Assembly (NCBI GenBank): GCA_026120185.1
Contig: JANUWF010002342.1
Location: forward strand, 5,580,501-5,644,500
DNA from: Voacanga thouarsii
Taxonomy: Eukaryota; Streptophyta; Magnoliopsida; Gentianales; Apocynaceae
Reading direction: 5' to 3'
Length of the DNA stretch: 64,000 bases
Part shown: positions 12,040 to 24,183 of the stretch, piece by piece
Layout of the letters: the number at the start of each line of letters is the position of its first letter
How positions within the stretch are numbered: the stretch's first letter is position 1
Program-made: the position numbers and the translations under genes
The notes under the pieces: model-generated
Seen by the model: only the letters and a program-made list of their open reading frames with translations
What the model was told of the DNA's origin: nothing
Databases searched by the model: none

Positions 12040-15000
12040 ATGGATAAGGGTTGGATGAAACTTCCAAGGAATTGCATTGAATATGAAAATGGAGTCGAAA
12101 GGTTTTTAAACTTTGCAATGAACAACGCAAGTTTAAATGGAATGATATTATGTCCTTGTCTCGAAATGTGGAAACGGAGTAATGAGGACAAAAATTGAGG
12201 CCAGGGAGCATTTGATTGTTGTTGGATTTATTAAGGGCTATACACATTGGATAGCACATGGAGAACTTTTTACACCTAGTTTAAGTACATCACACTCCGA
12301 GCCCATTTCAAATAATGTAGCCTCTATGCCCGATGACATGGAAGCAATGTCGCATGATGCTTTTGGGGTCCCACCTTGTGGAAATGTAGATGAAGAAAGT
12401 ATTTCGATCGCCGCAGATGCTGAAAAATTTTACAAGCTAATTAATGACTCTCAACAAGATTTGTATCCAGGTTGTAAGAAATTCTCTAAACTTGCCTTCA
12501 TCATTCGGTTACTTCATCTCAAGTGCGCAGGGAAGTGGTCTAACAAGCATTTTGATATGCTACTTGATTTGTTGAGAGAAGCATTGCCCGAGGGTGTTGA
12601 ACTTCCTAAATCTTTTTATGAAGCCGAAAAATTGATGAAGCAACCGGGTTTAGGCTATCAAAAAATAGATGCTTGTCCTAATGATTGTACATTGTACTCG
12701 GGGGATAAGGAAGGACGGAAGGATTGTGAAACGTGTAAAGTGTCTAGGTGGGTCATTTCGAAAATGACTCAACGGGAGAGAAGAGGAAGATTGCAAAGAA
12801 AGTTCCGTGGCACTTTCCTTTGAAACCTCGACTACAACGTCTATTCATGTCGCCCAAGACTTCGGCTTCCATGAGATGGCATGCGAAGGGCGCATGGATG
12901 ATGGTCGGATGAGGCATCCCGCCGATTCACCCGCTTGGAAAGCTTTTGACGCTATAAATACCGATTTTGCAAAAGATGCACGTAATGTGAGGTTGGGATT
13001 GGCGTCCGATGGTTTTAATCCTTTTAAAAATATGAATGTTGCTCATAGTACTTGGCCTCGTGATACTTATGCCTTACAACTTGCCCCCTTAGATGTGCAT
13101 GAAGCAACCGCATTTCATACTATCATTGTTGATACCTGGTCCATTTGCTCCCGGTAATAATATTGATATTTATTTACAGCCGCTAATTGCTGAATTGAAA
13201 GAGCTATGTGCCATAGGCATGCAAACATTTGATGCATCTTCGAAGCAGAATTTTCAGCTACGTGTCGCATTGTTGTGGACAATTAGTGATTTCCCCGGTT
13301 ATGCAAATTTGTCGGGGTGGAGTACTAAAGGGCAGCTAGCATGTCCTATATGTCATAAGGAGACAAAATCTCAATGGTTGAAGAATGGTGCCAAACATTG
13401 CTACATGGGGCATCGTAGGTTTTTGTCTCCTACTCATCGTTTTCGATATGATGCATGGTCATTTGATGGTCATCAAGAACATGGAAGGCCACCACCCGCA
13501 TTGATCGGGATACAATATTGCATGAGTTGGATGGAAAACAGATCAAATTTGGAAGGGTCATCAATGATAACCAGCAATTGCCCCATAATTGGAAGAAACA
13601 AAGTATATTCTTCGAGTTGCCATATTGGAAGGACAATTTGATGCGCCATAATCTTGATGTAATGCATATTGAAAAGAACGTTTCTGAAACCATATGCGCA
13701 ATATTGTTGGAGGTGGATAAGAAACGAGACCTTAAGTCACGTCTCGACTTAAAGGATATGGGTATTCGATCCGACCTTCATCCCGTTGAGAGGGGTAATG
13801 GTAAGGTGTATTTACCACCGGCTTCTTTTGTACTACGTAAGAAGGATAAAGTGACATTTTGCAAGACTTTGAAAGGTGTTAAGGTGCCGGACTGGATACG
13901 CTGCCAACTTGTCTAAGTGCGTACACCTTAATCCACCTAAGCTTTCTGGACTTAAAAGCCATGACCATCATATTTTGATGCAACAATTGCTGCCAATCGC
14001 TTTAAGAAAAGTTTTACCTAAGGCTGTCCGCTATCCTTTAATAAAGCTCAAGTAGATACTTTAGAAAGTTGTGCTGCACCGAGCTTCATCCGAATGAAGT
14101 GTTTCAATTAGAGCAAGAGATTGCAATTATCCTTTGTGAATTGGAGCGAGTCTTCCCTCCTTCATCATTCAAGCATCATGATGCATCTTACTCGTCCATT
14201 TAGCATCCGAAGCTAGGATAGCTGGACCGGTTCATTATCGATGGATGTATCCTATAGAGAGGTACACGTTTCATTCATTTAATGTTTAGGTTATTCTTTC
14301 TTGCGATTACAAACATGAACATCAATGACATTGAAACTAATGTATGAAAGTTGAATTTAAATAGGTATTTGGGCACGTTAAAGTCCTATGTTCGTAATAG
14401 GAGTCGCCTGCAGGGTTCTATTGCCGAAGGGTACTTAGCCGAGGAATGTTTGACATTTTGCTCGTTATATCTTGTCGACTATGTGGAGACAAAGTTCAAC
14501 CGACCAAGTAGGAATGACGATCATGAAGCCAATTCCTATGTCGGGTTAGATATTTTCAAACCAACTGGACGTTCACTTGGAAAAGGAGTTCCTACAAAAT
14601 TTGATGAAGACACATTGAAGATAGCACATCAATATGTGTTGTTTAATTCTCACGCTGTAAAACCTTACTTAGAGTACGTATAAGATAGAGGATTTATATT
14701 CTTCATTAGATTAATGGCCATGAAGCCACGCTTAACTAATGCATAGTATGTATATGCAACAAAGATCATGGACTAGTGGAACAAAAGCATCCTCGTGCAA
14801 GTTTGCATGAAATTGAGCGCATCCATAGTGAAGAATTTGTGAATTGGTTTTGCAATTATGTAAGATTCATCTCAGGTAGCATGCTTAAGTTATACTTTAA
14901 TGATGCTTAAGCTTACATTGACTCTTGGTGATTTCCTAGGTGAAGGCATTGCAATTCAATGATGATGATATAATTTCTAAGGATTTGAAGCATTTGGCCA

Positions 15001-15575
15001 GAGGACCCAATGGCATTGGTCTTAAATACGATAGGTTCTTGGTGAACGGCTTTCGATATCATACTGTAGAAGTTGAACGCAGAAGGAAAACACAAAATAG
15101 TGGTGTTTCTGTAAATGCAACAACAACTAGTTTCTCAAGCGTTAGGGACAGAAATCCAATTTCAAGTGATGTGTCTTATTTGGGAAAATTAACAGATGTG
15201 ATTGAGTTAGATTATAGAGACGGGCATAGAGTTGTGTTGTTCAGATGTAATTGGGTATCAACAGGGAAAAGGTTGAAGCAAGATGCTGTGGGCTTTAATC
15301 TGGCCAATTTCACTGATGTTAGGCCCCATGAAGAGCCTTTCATTCTAGCTTCTCAAGCAACACAAGTCTTTTACGTTGGAGACCCGACTGAAAGTAATTG
15401 GCAAATTGTTATAACCACAAATCCGAGAGCTGTGTATAACATGGGGTCCGTAGTTGATGTTGAGAGTTATTTGCAGAATGAAAGTTGTAACATCCAGGCA
15501 GATTTGGGAAGTGAGGAAGTCAGCTGGGTTGCTGAAGGGGTCGATGGAGTTGAAGTTGAAATTACAGCTACTTGA
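12040..15575 (+). pseudogene. TNP2-type CACTA transposase, several frameshifts
   Basis: Catalytic transposase that would bind and cut the CACTA ends. I start it at the ATG at 12040 (MDKGWM), where a transposase-associated domain opens (LPRNCIEYENGVERFL, then CPCLE at about 12150). A one-base insertion at about 12163 shifts the frame. Next come the zinc-finger-like CPNDCTLY...CETC (about 12675-12740), the RMRHPADSPAWKAFD block, and a DDE-type core with LTSSDFPGYANLSGWSTKG-like text near 13280-13330, CPICH, and HNLDVMHIEKNV near 13650. The C-terminal part has KSYVRNRSR..GSIAEGYLAEECLTF and, from 14940, a DUF4216-like domain. Probable introns: 14262-14364, about 14677-14765 and 14860-14939. I count at least five frameshifts (about 12163, 12788, 12890, 13065, 13510; another near 13905) and a TGG-to-TAG-like stop near 13093, so it is dead. 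Function is inferred from family. Confidence 0.88.
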
Positions 15576-17324
15576 ACAATCTTTACTTTATAAGTTGCTT
15601 TTATTGTCCAAACTTGTTTTGAGAACTATTCTATTCAAGGCATAGTTGTGTACATTGTAAATGGTTGTAATATGAGATACAATGTTCATTCTCCATTGTT
15701 TATGCCATGTTGCAAGTAATATAATATGTTTCTATGCATTCTGTATGTTTGTTTGCTGTTTTTTTTTTTTTTAACATAGTTGATAAATGTCTTGTGTTAT
15801 TTTTGGGGATTTTTTTGGATATGAAATTAGTGATCTTTGGTGCGAACATTTGATGCCCAGATTTGAATCCAGGCATGGCAAGAACTAAGGGAAGAAGAAG
15901 AAGTACCAGTCAACCTAACTAACGTGGTGATTGCAGTATCGAGGCGCATGTTGTACAAGAGGCTGATGAAATTACCGCTGCCCATGTTGTACAAGAGGTT
16001 GAGGGTCAAGTCCTGCAACAAAGCGAAAGTCAAGGTATATTTATATTTGTTGGCTTCTCATATGCTTTCTATATTTTTGTATTACCTAATGAGTCCTCGC
16101 TCAAATTTTTGTATGAGAAGTAAGTACAAGGAGATGCGAAACAGCTCGCAAGAGAGGACCAACCTATATGACCTCTATTTGGGGCCGCCCTCAAAATGCG
16201 AAGCCTTTGGAGGTTGAGTTCAACAAGTTTGGACAGCCGGTGGGAACAAACCGTAGTAAATTGACCGAATATTTGGGAACCATAGCAAGGAATGGAATGT
16301 ACGCTCCGATAGATATCAAATCATTGTCTCAGATTCCTCGAGACAACAAGAATGAGATGTTCAATGTTGTGAAGGTATTTGATGTTTTGTTCTAATATTG
16401 AAGTACATTATATAGTAATATGTATTTAAGTTTTGTTATTTTCTTGTCCATGTGCAGGAGAAGTTTAATGTACCGCCTGGTCTTAAGCCTGCTATCCTAA
16501 GATCAATTGGCATAAAATGGAGGACCTGGAGAGCATCATTAAAGAGCGAATGGTATGATGCAACAAAAGACATCCATCACCAAACTCCATACACCGATGA
16601 TCGCATGATTCACGCTCAGTGGACTAATCTCCTGCAATTGTGGGATTCAGCTGAAGGGAAGGTACGGACACGTGTTCATACTCTTTCTTGATTGATACAT
16701 TGATATCCATGTCAAATCTATTGATGACTGAATTTTCTAAATTCAGGCAATGGCAGAGAAGAATAAAAGGAATAGAAATATGAAGAACATGAATCATAGG
16801 ACAGGGAAGAAGCCTTACAGTCAAATTCGTGATGATATGGTAACTTCTTCATATTTTTGAATGATATGTTGGCCTCTATTAAGTACTTACAGAAATTGGA
16901 TTATGCAGGCAAAGGAGCAAGGCCATTCTCCAACCCGTGTACAAATGTTCAAGAAGTGTTACACGGATGCCACCGGAACTTCTTCCAACTCTCATGTGGC
17001 GAGTGCAGTGGTAATCATGCATATGACTCATTAGATTTTGTTTTAATGGAATATGCCTTTCTTTATAGTTACATGGGACAACTATGTTTTATTGGAATAT
17101 GCCGTTTTTCGCAGTTGGATGTGTTGAATGTGTGGAGTTTGGATGGGACTGCATAGGAGATGTTGGTTTGAACTTTGAATGTTTGGAGTTTGGGACTGTT
17201 CAGGAGATGTTTGTTTTGAACTTTGAATGTTTGAAGTTTGGGATCCAATGAGATTGGGACTGAATTTGTGCATGGGGGGTGTGAACTGTTGAATGTATGG
17301 GCTGCTTTGTTGTGTGTGTGGCTG

Positions 17325-19723
17325 TTTTAGTTTTTCCTGCAGCTTGGTTAGCTAAAGTGTTTTATTTTGTTGTGTGTGAGGGTTCTATTGTTGTGTGTGT
17401 GGTAGTGTCTTCATCCGTGTGGCATAATTTGTGCAGTTTGGTTAAAGCGTTAGGTTTTTTTGGCATGCAAACTGTGTGTTCAGGAAATGCAGTCAACTGT
17501 TTTACTGTTTTTGTTTGCAGCAATTTGGATAGCTTTTGTGATAAGATGTACTTTGGTTAGTGTTAAAAAATCCAGTTTTGGTTAGGTTTTTTTTAGTAGT
17601 TTGGTTAGGTTGTGTTAAACAAAATAGTTTGGTTTGTGTTAAAAAATGCAGTTTGGCTGCGTTTTTTTTGGCAGTTTGGTTAGCTTTTGTACAAAAAACA
17701 ATTTGTTAAGTGTTAAAAAATGCAGTTTTGGTCAGTTTTTTTTTTTTTTTTGCATGCAAACTGTTATTGTTTTAGTTTTTCCTGCAGCTTGGTTAGCTAA
17801 AGTGTTTTATTTTGTTGTGTGTGAGGGTTCTATTGTTGTGTGTGTGGTAGTGTCTTCATCCGTGTGGCATAATTTGTGTAGTTTGGTTAAAGCGTTAGGT
17901 TTTTTTGGCATGCAAACTGTGTGTTCAGGAAATGCAGTCAACTGTTTTACTGTTTTTGTTTGCAGCAGTTTGGTTAGCTTTTGTGATAAGATGTACTTTG
18001 GTTAGTGTTAAAAAATCCAGTTTTGGTTAGGTTTTTTTTAGTAGTTTGGTTAGGTTGTGTTAAAAAAAACAGTTTGGTTTGTGTTAAAAAATGCAGTTTG
18101 GCTAAATTTTTTTTGGCAGTTTGGTTAGCTTTTGTACAAAAAACAATTTGTTAAGTGTTAAAAAATGCAGTTTTGGTCAGTTCTTTTTTTTTTTTTTTGC
18201 ATGCAAACTGTTATTGTTTTAGTTTTCCCTGCAGCTTGGTTAGCTAAAGTGTTTTGTTTTGTTGTGTGTGAGGGTTCTATTGTTGTGTGTGTGGTAGTGT
18301 CTTCATCCGTGTGGCATAATTTGTGCAGTTTGGTTAAAGCGTTAGGTTTTTTTGGCATGCAAACTGTGTGTTCAGGAAATGCAGTCAATTGTTTTACTAT
18401 TTTTGTTTGCAGCAGTTTGGTTAGCTTTTGTGATAAGATGTACTTTGGTTAGTGTTAAAAAATCCAGTTTTGGTTAGGTTTTTTTTAGTAGTTTGGTTAG
18501 GTTGTGTTAAACAAAACAGTTTGCTTTGTGTTAAAAAATGCAGTTTGGCTACGTTTTTTTTGGCAGCTTGGTTAGCTTTTGTACAAAAAACAGTTGTTGG
18601 AGTGTTAAAAAATGCAGTTTTGGTCAGTTTTTTTTTTTTTTTGCATGCAAACTGTTGTTGTTTTAGTTTTTCCTGCAGCTTGGTTAGCTAAAGTGTTTTG
18701 TTTTGTTGTGTGTGAGGGTTCTATTGTTGTGTGTGTGGTAGTGTCTTCATCCGTGTGGCATAATTTGTGCAGTTTGGTTAAAGCGTTAGGTTTTTTTGGC
18801 ATGCAAACTGTGTGTTTAGGAAATGCAGTCAACTGTTTTACTGTTTTTGTTTGCAGCAGTTTGGTTAGCTTTTGTGATAAGATATACTTTGGTTAGTGTT
18901 AAAAAATCCAGTTTTGGTTAGGTTTTTTTTAGTAGTTTGGTTAGGTTGTGTTAAACAAAACAGTTTGGTTTGTGTTAAAAAATGCAGTTTGGCTACGTTT
19001 TTTTTGGCAGTTTGGTTAGCTTTTGTACAAAAAACAGTTTGTTAAGTGTTAAAAAATGCAGTTTTGGTCAGTTTTTTTTTTTTTTTTTTTGCATGCAAAC
19101 TGTTGTTGTTTTAGTTTTTCCTGTAGCTTGGTTAGCTAAAGTGTTTTGTTTTGTTGTGTGTGAGGGTTCTATTGTTGTGTGTGTGGTAGTGTCTTCATCC
19201 GTGTGGCATAATTTGTACAGTTTGGTTAAAGCGTTAGGTTTTTTTGGCATGCAAACTTTGTGTTCAGGAAATGCAGTCAATTGTTTTACTGTTTTTGTTT
19301 GTAGCAGTTTGGTTAGCTTTTGTGATAAGATGTACTTTGGTTAGTGTTAAAAAATCCAGTTTTGGTTAGGTTTTTTTTAGTAGTTTGGTTAGGTTGTGTT
19401 AAACAAAATAGTTTGGTTTGTGTTAAAAAATGCAGTTTGGCTACGTTTTTTTTGGCAGTTTGGTTAGCTTTTGTACAAAAAACAGTTGTTGGAGTGTTAA
19501 AAAATGCAGTTTTGGTCAGTTTTTTTTTTTTTTTTTTGCATGCAAACTGTTGTTGTTTTAGTTTTTCCTGCAGCTTGGTTAGCTAAAGTGTTTTGTTTTG
19601 TTGTGTGTGAGGGTTCTATTGTTGTGTGTGTGGTAGTGTCTTCATCCGTGTGGCATAATTTGTGCAGTTTGGTTAAAGCGTTAGGTTTTTTTGGCATGCA
19701 AACTGTGTGTTCAGGAAATGCAG
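17325..19723 (+). repeat. About 5.4 tandem copies of a 446-bp unit in the CACTA intron
   Basis: The anchor CCTGCAGCTTGGTTAGC recurs at about 17336, 17781, 18228, 18672, 19120 (as CCTGTAG) and 19567: spacings 444-448 bp. Length changes fall mostly in a poly-T tract of 15-20 bases that precedes GCATGCAAACTG. Copies are very alike and differ by scattered substitutions. Within a unit, shorter motifs recur (GCAGTTTGGTTAG, GTTAAAAAATGCAGTTT), so the unit is itself built from sub-repeats. The last copy stops in GGAAATGCAG at 19723. Confidence 0.93.
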
Positions 19724-19929
19724 ATTCCATCTTCCAGAAATGCAAACTGTGGGGGTGTGTGTGTGTATGCACATCTGTTTGATATAAATCTTTCTGTTTT
19801 CCGTCCTCCAGATTCCTGTGTTGACATTTTACAGATCTTTCATCATGTAGTAAAAGTTGTAGGGAGTGAAAGCAGTGAAAAGCAGTGAAAGCAGTTTTTC
19901 CATCTATTTTGATCTAGGCAAAACTTCTC

Positions 19930-21540
19930 TCAGAACTAAATGCCACCTCTGCCATGGAGATATTCAATGCATCTAACTCTCTCTATTTGTTTTGAGTTCT
20001 CAAAAAATGTTGTGCTTGAAATTCTATATGACCATTGAATATCCTTGCGACATACTATACAATGTTTTCCATACAAAAATTTCTATTGTAGCTGTTGGAG
20101 TCTCTAGCTCTCTAAGTTTCAACCTCTCTACTAATTCTAGTGGTTTGAGGGCCATTGACTTGCTGCCTGCAATATTAGGAATTCAGGAAAGTTCGAACCC
20201 CATATATGGACCTCATGTTCTCAATTGTATTCCACTACTTCCTTAACTTCTCAAAACATACTTAAGTTCAACTTCTCAAAGACAATTCCCAACAATTACA
20301 ATTATCCATAACCACAAACAGTGAGTAAATTCATTTCTAGCATTTCTGTTTTCTGTTATTCATTTTGTCATGCAACATCCGAATTTATTTACTGTTTTTG
20401 TTTGCTTCACTTTAACCTCTTCAAAATGCAGAAAAAATATGGGAAACGAGTTATTTGCTGGCCAGCTATTACCTTTACTCAAAAGAGCACCAAAAACAAA
20501 ATTCCCAACTTAACATCAAAATAGAATTTTTCAGTTTCAACCATGAAAGCCTATATGAAATTGAACCTTATCATGTCTAGATCAATTTTTGTTCCAAAAG
20601 ATAAAGTCTTACCTTAATTTTGATATGAAGAAAAATTTATAGAAGCCACCTATGTAAAGTTGTGAACACTAAATACTAAAAACAGCCCAGCTATTTTGTG
20701 CAATTTAATTGTCAAGGCTGTTTTACTCCAAAATGTCCTTAAGGACAGCTATGATCTCTGAAGCAGTCACCTAATCTCAAGCCTTTGATGTTAGAAATTT
20801 TTTGGCAGCATTTTTTGTGGGAACACTAAAGGTACTCATACTTAGCTTCCGGAAAATGTAATTGCTGACATCTCTATTTGTTGATTAAATGGTACCAAAT
20901 AGCCTTATGAACTTGGAAATGCAATCATAATTTCTGCTTTCCAGCCTGGGCAGTCTATGGCGTAAAATGCATAACTTTCTACCCATAAGTCCAAATCATG
21001 TCAAATTTGTTTCAAAATCTTCCTAAGACAATTACCTACAAAGTGCAAGTCATAGGTTTCCAGAATCCATGGCCATTTGGTACAGTTTAATGAAAGAATA
21101 GACTTGCTTTACATAGGACACAGCAGAATACACTGTTTGTTTCCATTTTGCACCAATTCTATTTTTCAATTCTTCTACATGACCTACAACATCTGAGCAT
21201 TCTGAATTCATGTTTGAGACAACAATGACTGGGTTTTAGGCATCCCTTAAACCCAGCTATTCCAGAACCATTCAAACAGAGCACAAAGCCAACTTTGGTA
21301 AAACAGTTTTTTTGAAGAACATTGTACAACCAGTTTTCATTCTTTTTGTTCCTATGGCTTGGTTTGCATTCAAAGCCTCCAAAAATCAGTTCAATACCTT
21401 CCCTGAAATTATAAATAAATTTTAGACTCAACCATTTTGTTCAACAGCCACACCAAACAATTCTTGTAAACAAAGAAACATAACTATTTTCAGCATACAT
21501 ATATAGCCACTTTCAGTCTATTTTCAGCTTTATTTGATAC
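19930..21540. repeat. Segment resembling the long gypsy LTR inside the CACTA intron
   Basis: 20970-21070 reads GCATAAC..., then AAGTCCAAATCATGTCAAAT, then CAAAATCTTCCTAAGACA. It aligns well with 59650-59720 and 5350-5400 in LTR copies C and B. 20560-20620 (CTAGATCAA...AAAGTCTTACCTTA) resembles 60395-60440. The order of the two matches is reversed relative to copy C, so there may be more than one fragment or internal duplication. No ends are defined, and the short open frames here are not genes. Confidence 0.5.
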
Positions 21541-23512
21541 TACGTGGTCCTTTTATAAGATGGCTGCATTTGGCTTTACTCTTTTTACTTGTCTACAGCT
21601 TGGTTACTTGTTGTCAATTGCTTTGATGTTGGAGGAGAAAAATGGGAGGATGCTACTGTGCTGTAAAAAAGTGGACAGTTTTGCTAATCTCACTTGTCAG
21701 TGCAGCAATTTTGCAAATAACATGTTAATTAATTCTCCTATTTTGCTGGGATCAATTGGCATATGTTCAACTTGAAGGTAGGACATTTGCATATATGTGT
21801 TGCTTATTTTCAGCCATTATTTGGTTTTCTTATCTTGTATGTCTCTGATATGTATGACAACTTGGAGCTAGGTGTCACAATAGCTGAAATCTTGAGGAGG
21901 TTAAAAACTTGAGTCATATCCTCGCTTCAATGTGCCTTAATATGTAGATTTTAGATTCTATGACTTTTCCCCAATATTATGCATTCTTGAAGTATATGTA
22001 CTCCGTTTTGTTGCTTACACTAAATATTACTATAAATTGTCACAATACAGACTAACTTTTGTGATTGCTTATTCATCTTAAAGAATGAAATGGATGAAAG
22101 GAGTTCACAACTCCCCCCTGGCTCAGAAGATAGACTTGGTCCAAATGATATCTTCTCCCAAGTTGTTGGACCATATAGATATGGCAGGGTCTACACGTTT
22201 GGAATCGGTGTTCACCCTTCGGATGTGTGGGGTGAAATTCCAAGTCGTACCACTTCTTTTCGTATTATTCAAGAGCAAAGAGAAGAACTTACAAGCATGA
22301 AAGAACAGTTGAGTGAACAAGCAAAAGAGCTTGCCGAGATACGTGCTATGTTAGTGTCTCAGAAAGATTGTTCATCCCCACTTGTTTCAAGAGTTCCCTC
22401 AATGGGTTCTAACAGTAACACCACCACATTGAGGGTATACAAAATATTACAATATCATGGTTGTGCTACTTGTTTGTTTTTATAGCAAAGTATGCATAAA
22501 TATAGGTTGATGTCCTATTTCATTGTTCTACCGTATTATTCATGATATGTCTAATATTTCTATTGTGCAATCTTTTGGCTTTGGCATAAAGATTGGGTAT
22601 GATGTCTATTATGCAATCTTTTGGCTTTTTTGAGTATTATATAGCATTTTAAGCATCTAAGTCTACCTTCCTTTATCTAGTGAGCATGAGCGATTTGGCT
22701 TGTTTTCCTAATTCACTTTTAACTGAATAAAAATATATCTTGTAGGTTCATGCCTATGGGTCACTTTTAAGCATGTTGGATACATCCAAAATAGTTGCCA
22801 AAGGTTTTATTCAAAGTGTGGACCCATCCCATGAAGTTGGGGGTGTACTGCTGGGTGAGGACTGGTGTGAAGTAATGGTTCTAGTCCCGTTTCATCGGGA
22901 CGAGAAATTGTTGAGACCAGTAGATTTTATTCAGACTATTGGAGATTCTATTGGAATAGGAATCGCTTGGCCACGACACTTGGTAATTATCTAATCTCTT
23001 ACATTGTTAATTAATTTATTTTTTTTTTCCTTCTAAGAATATTTTATAATATTTTTACTAAATTCGTTCTATATTATTGTAGGTGAAGATCCGTGAAGCA
23101 GATTAAATACGTATTCCAGTGTCGAAGCTATTTGGAAGGCCTAATGCTTGGCTTTATGGAAAACATATTATTGCTACTATGTTTATTTGGAAGGCCTAAT
23201 GCTTGGTCAAATGATCTACTTTTGTGGGACAAGATAAACTAATGCTACTATGTTTTTTTCGAGGGCTAACGCTTGGCTTTATCCATGTATCTAAATACTT
23301 AGTACTTATGTTTGGACAATTTTTGAATGTTATGAAATTTATAGGATTACTCTTTAATATGGGTTACTTTTGATTGCGTTGACTTTTTAATGATGTCTAT
23401 TTAATAATTGTGTGTTATTATTATTATATATATAATATATATACGACAGGGACAAGAAAATATTTTTTTGGATTTTTTGTGAAATATTTAATTTATTTAT
23501 TCAGATGGCTAA

Positions 23513-24164
23513 TCTATGGTGACGCTTATTTTTGTTATACTTCAAAGGATTCATGACACTAAAAATACGTCATTACAAAATTCTATGGTGACGTTTTTTT
23601 TTTGTCATACTATAAAGGTTTCATGACACTAAAAATACGTTATTACAGAAGTCTATGGTGACACTTTTTTTTTGTCATACTATTAAGATTTAATGACGCT
23701 AAAATCCGTCATGATAGAAGTCTATGGTGTCGCTTTATTTTGTCATTTTAACTCTATTTTCCTGACACACAAACCCGTCATTCAAGAGCTTTATTATGAC
23801 GGTATAAGTGTGACATATTTTCCAATTTTCATGACGTCAAATTTCGTTATTCAAAAAACGTTTTGTGACCAATAACAGTGTCATATTAACGATCTTTTAC
23901 TGACATATAAATATGTAATAGAAACCAACCTATTGTAACTTAAAGTGTTGTCATAATAACATGAGTTTACTGACACATTTTTGCGTCACTTAAAAGACCT
24001 ATTATGACGCTCTTTTGCGTCACAATAGATGATATTTGATGACACTAAATAGCGTCACGGAACCTATTGTGACGGCCATACGCACGACGCTCTTTGAAAG
24101 CGTTAGGAGCACAAAAGAGTCACTATAGATATATTTAACGACGCTTTTTAGCGTCATTAAACCC
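23513..24164 (+). repeat. CACTA 3' subterminal repeat array
   Basis: Four copies of a unit starting TCTATGGTGACG at 23513, 23582, 23652 and 23721 (69, 70 and 69 bp apart), each with TTTTTGTCATACT and ATGACACTAAAAATACGT. Shorter TGACG...CGTCA modules then continue to about 24150 (GACGCTCTTTTGCGTCAC, AACGACGCTTTTTAGCGTCA). In En/Spm such subterminal motifs are binding sites for the accessory protein. That role is inferred here. Confidence 0.85.
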
Positions 24165-24180
24165 CTTTTTTCTAGTAGTG
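24164..24180 (-). repeat. CACTA right terminal inverted repeat
   Basis: CCTTTTTTCTAGTAGTG is the inverted match of the left end with one A fewer in the run. It is followed by the TAT duplication. Confidence 0.93.
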
Positions 24181-24183
24181 TAT

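Larger units (their letters stand above)
15875..23106 (+). pseudogene. Transposase_24-type second gene of the CACTA element (nearly open)
   Basis: The second CACTA gene, thought in this family to be a DNA-binding accessory protein acting on subterminal repeats. ATG at 15875 starts MARTKGRRRS, but TAA at 15920 breaks this first exon. The conserved core is open: GPTYMTSIWGRPQNAKPLE (to 16374), then exons 16458-16661 (LKPAILRSIGIKWRTWRASL), 16747-16839 (KNRNMKNMNHRTGKKPYSQI-like), 16909-17010, 22084-22434 (DPNDVF-type block 'GPNDIFSQVVGPYRYGRV', then a Glu/Gln-rich coiled coil), 22746-22982 (KGFIQSVDPSHEVGGVLLGE) and 23083-23106 ending in TAA. Each junction has GT/AG and keeps phase, which supports the model. 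The intron 17011-22083 is 5,073 bp and repeat-filled. With only the early stop visible, a later start could still give a protein; expression is unknown. Confidence 0.8.
8833..24180 (+). mobile_element. CACTA (En/Spm-type) DNA transposon, complete, 15,348 bp
   Basis: The left end is CACTACTAGAAAAAAAGG; the right end is its inverted match CCTTTTTTCTAGTAGTG. The element is flanked on both sides by TAT (8830-8832 and 24181-24183), a 3-bp target duplication as expected for CACTA elements. Inside, in the usual order, are a TNP2-type transposase (decayed) and a second Transposase_24-type gene that is mostly open. The 3' subterminal region is an array of TGACG/CGTCA motifs. Total length is large because of a 2.4-kb intronic tandem repeat and a gypsy-LTR-like insert at about 19930-21540. 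It disrupts a SINE-like sequence. With TNP2 broken it is probably immobile unless helped in trans. Confidence 0.93.

Noticed and set aside
17325..19723. CRISPR-like repeat array
   Set aside because: Units of 446 bp with no unique spacers in a plant transposon intron; it is an ordinary tandem repeat.
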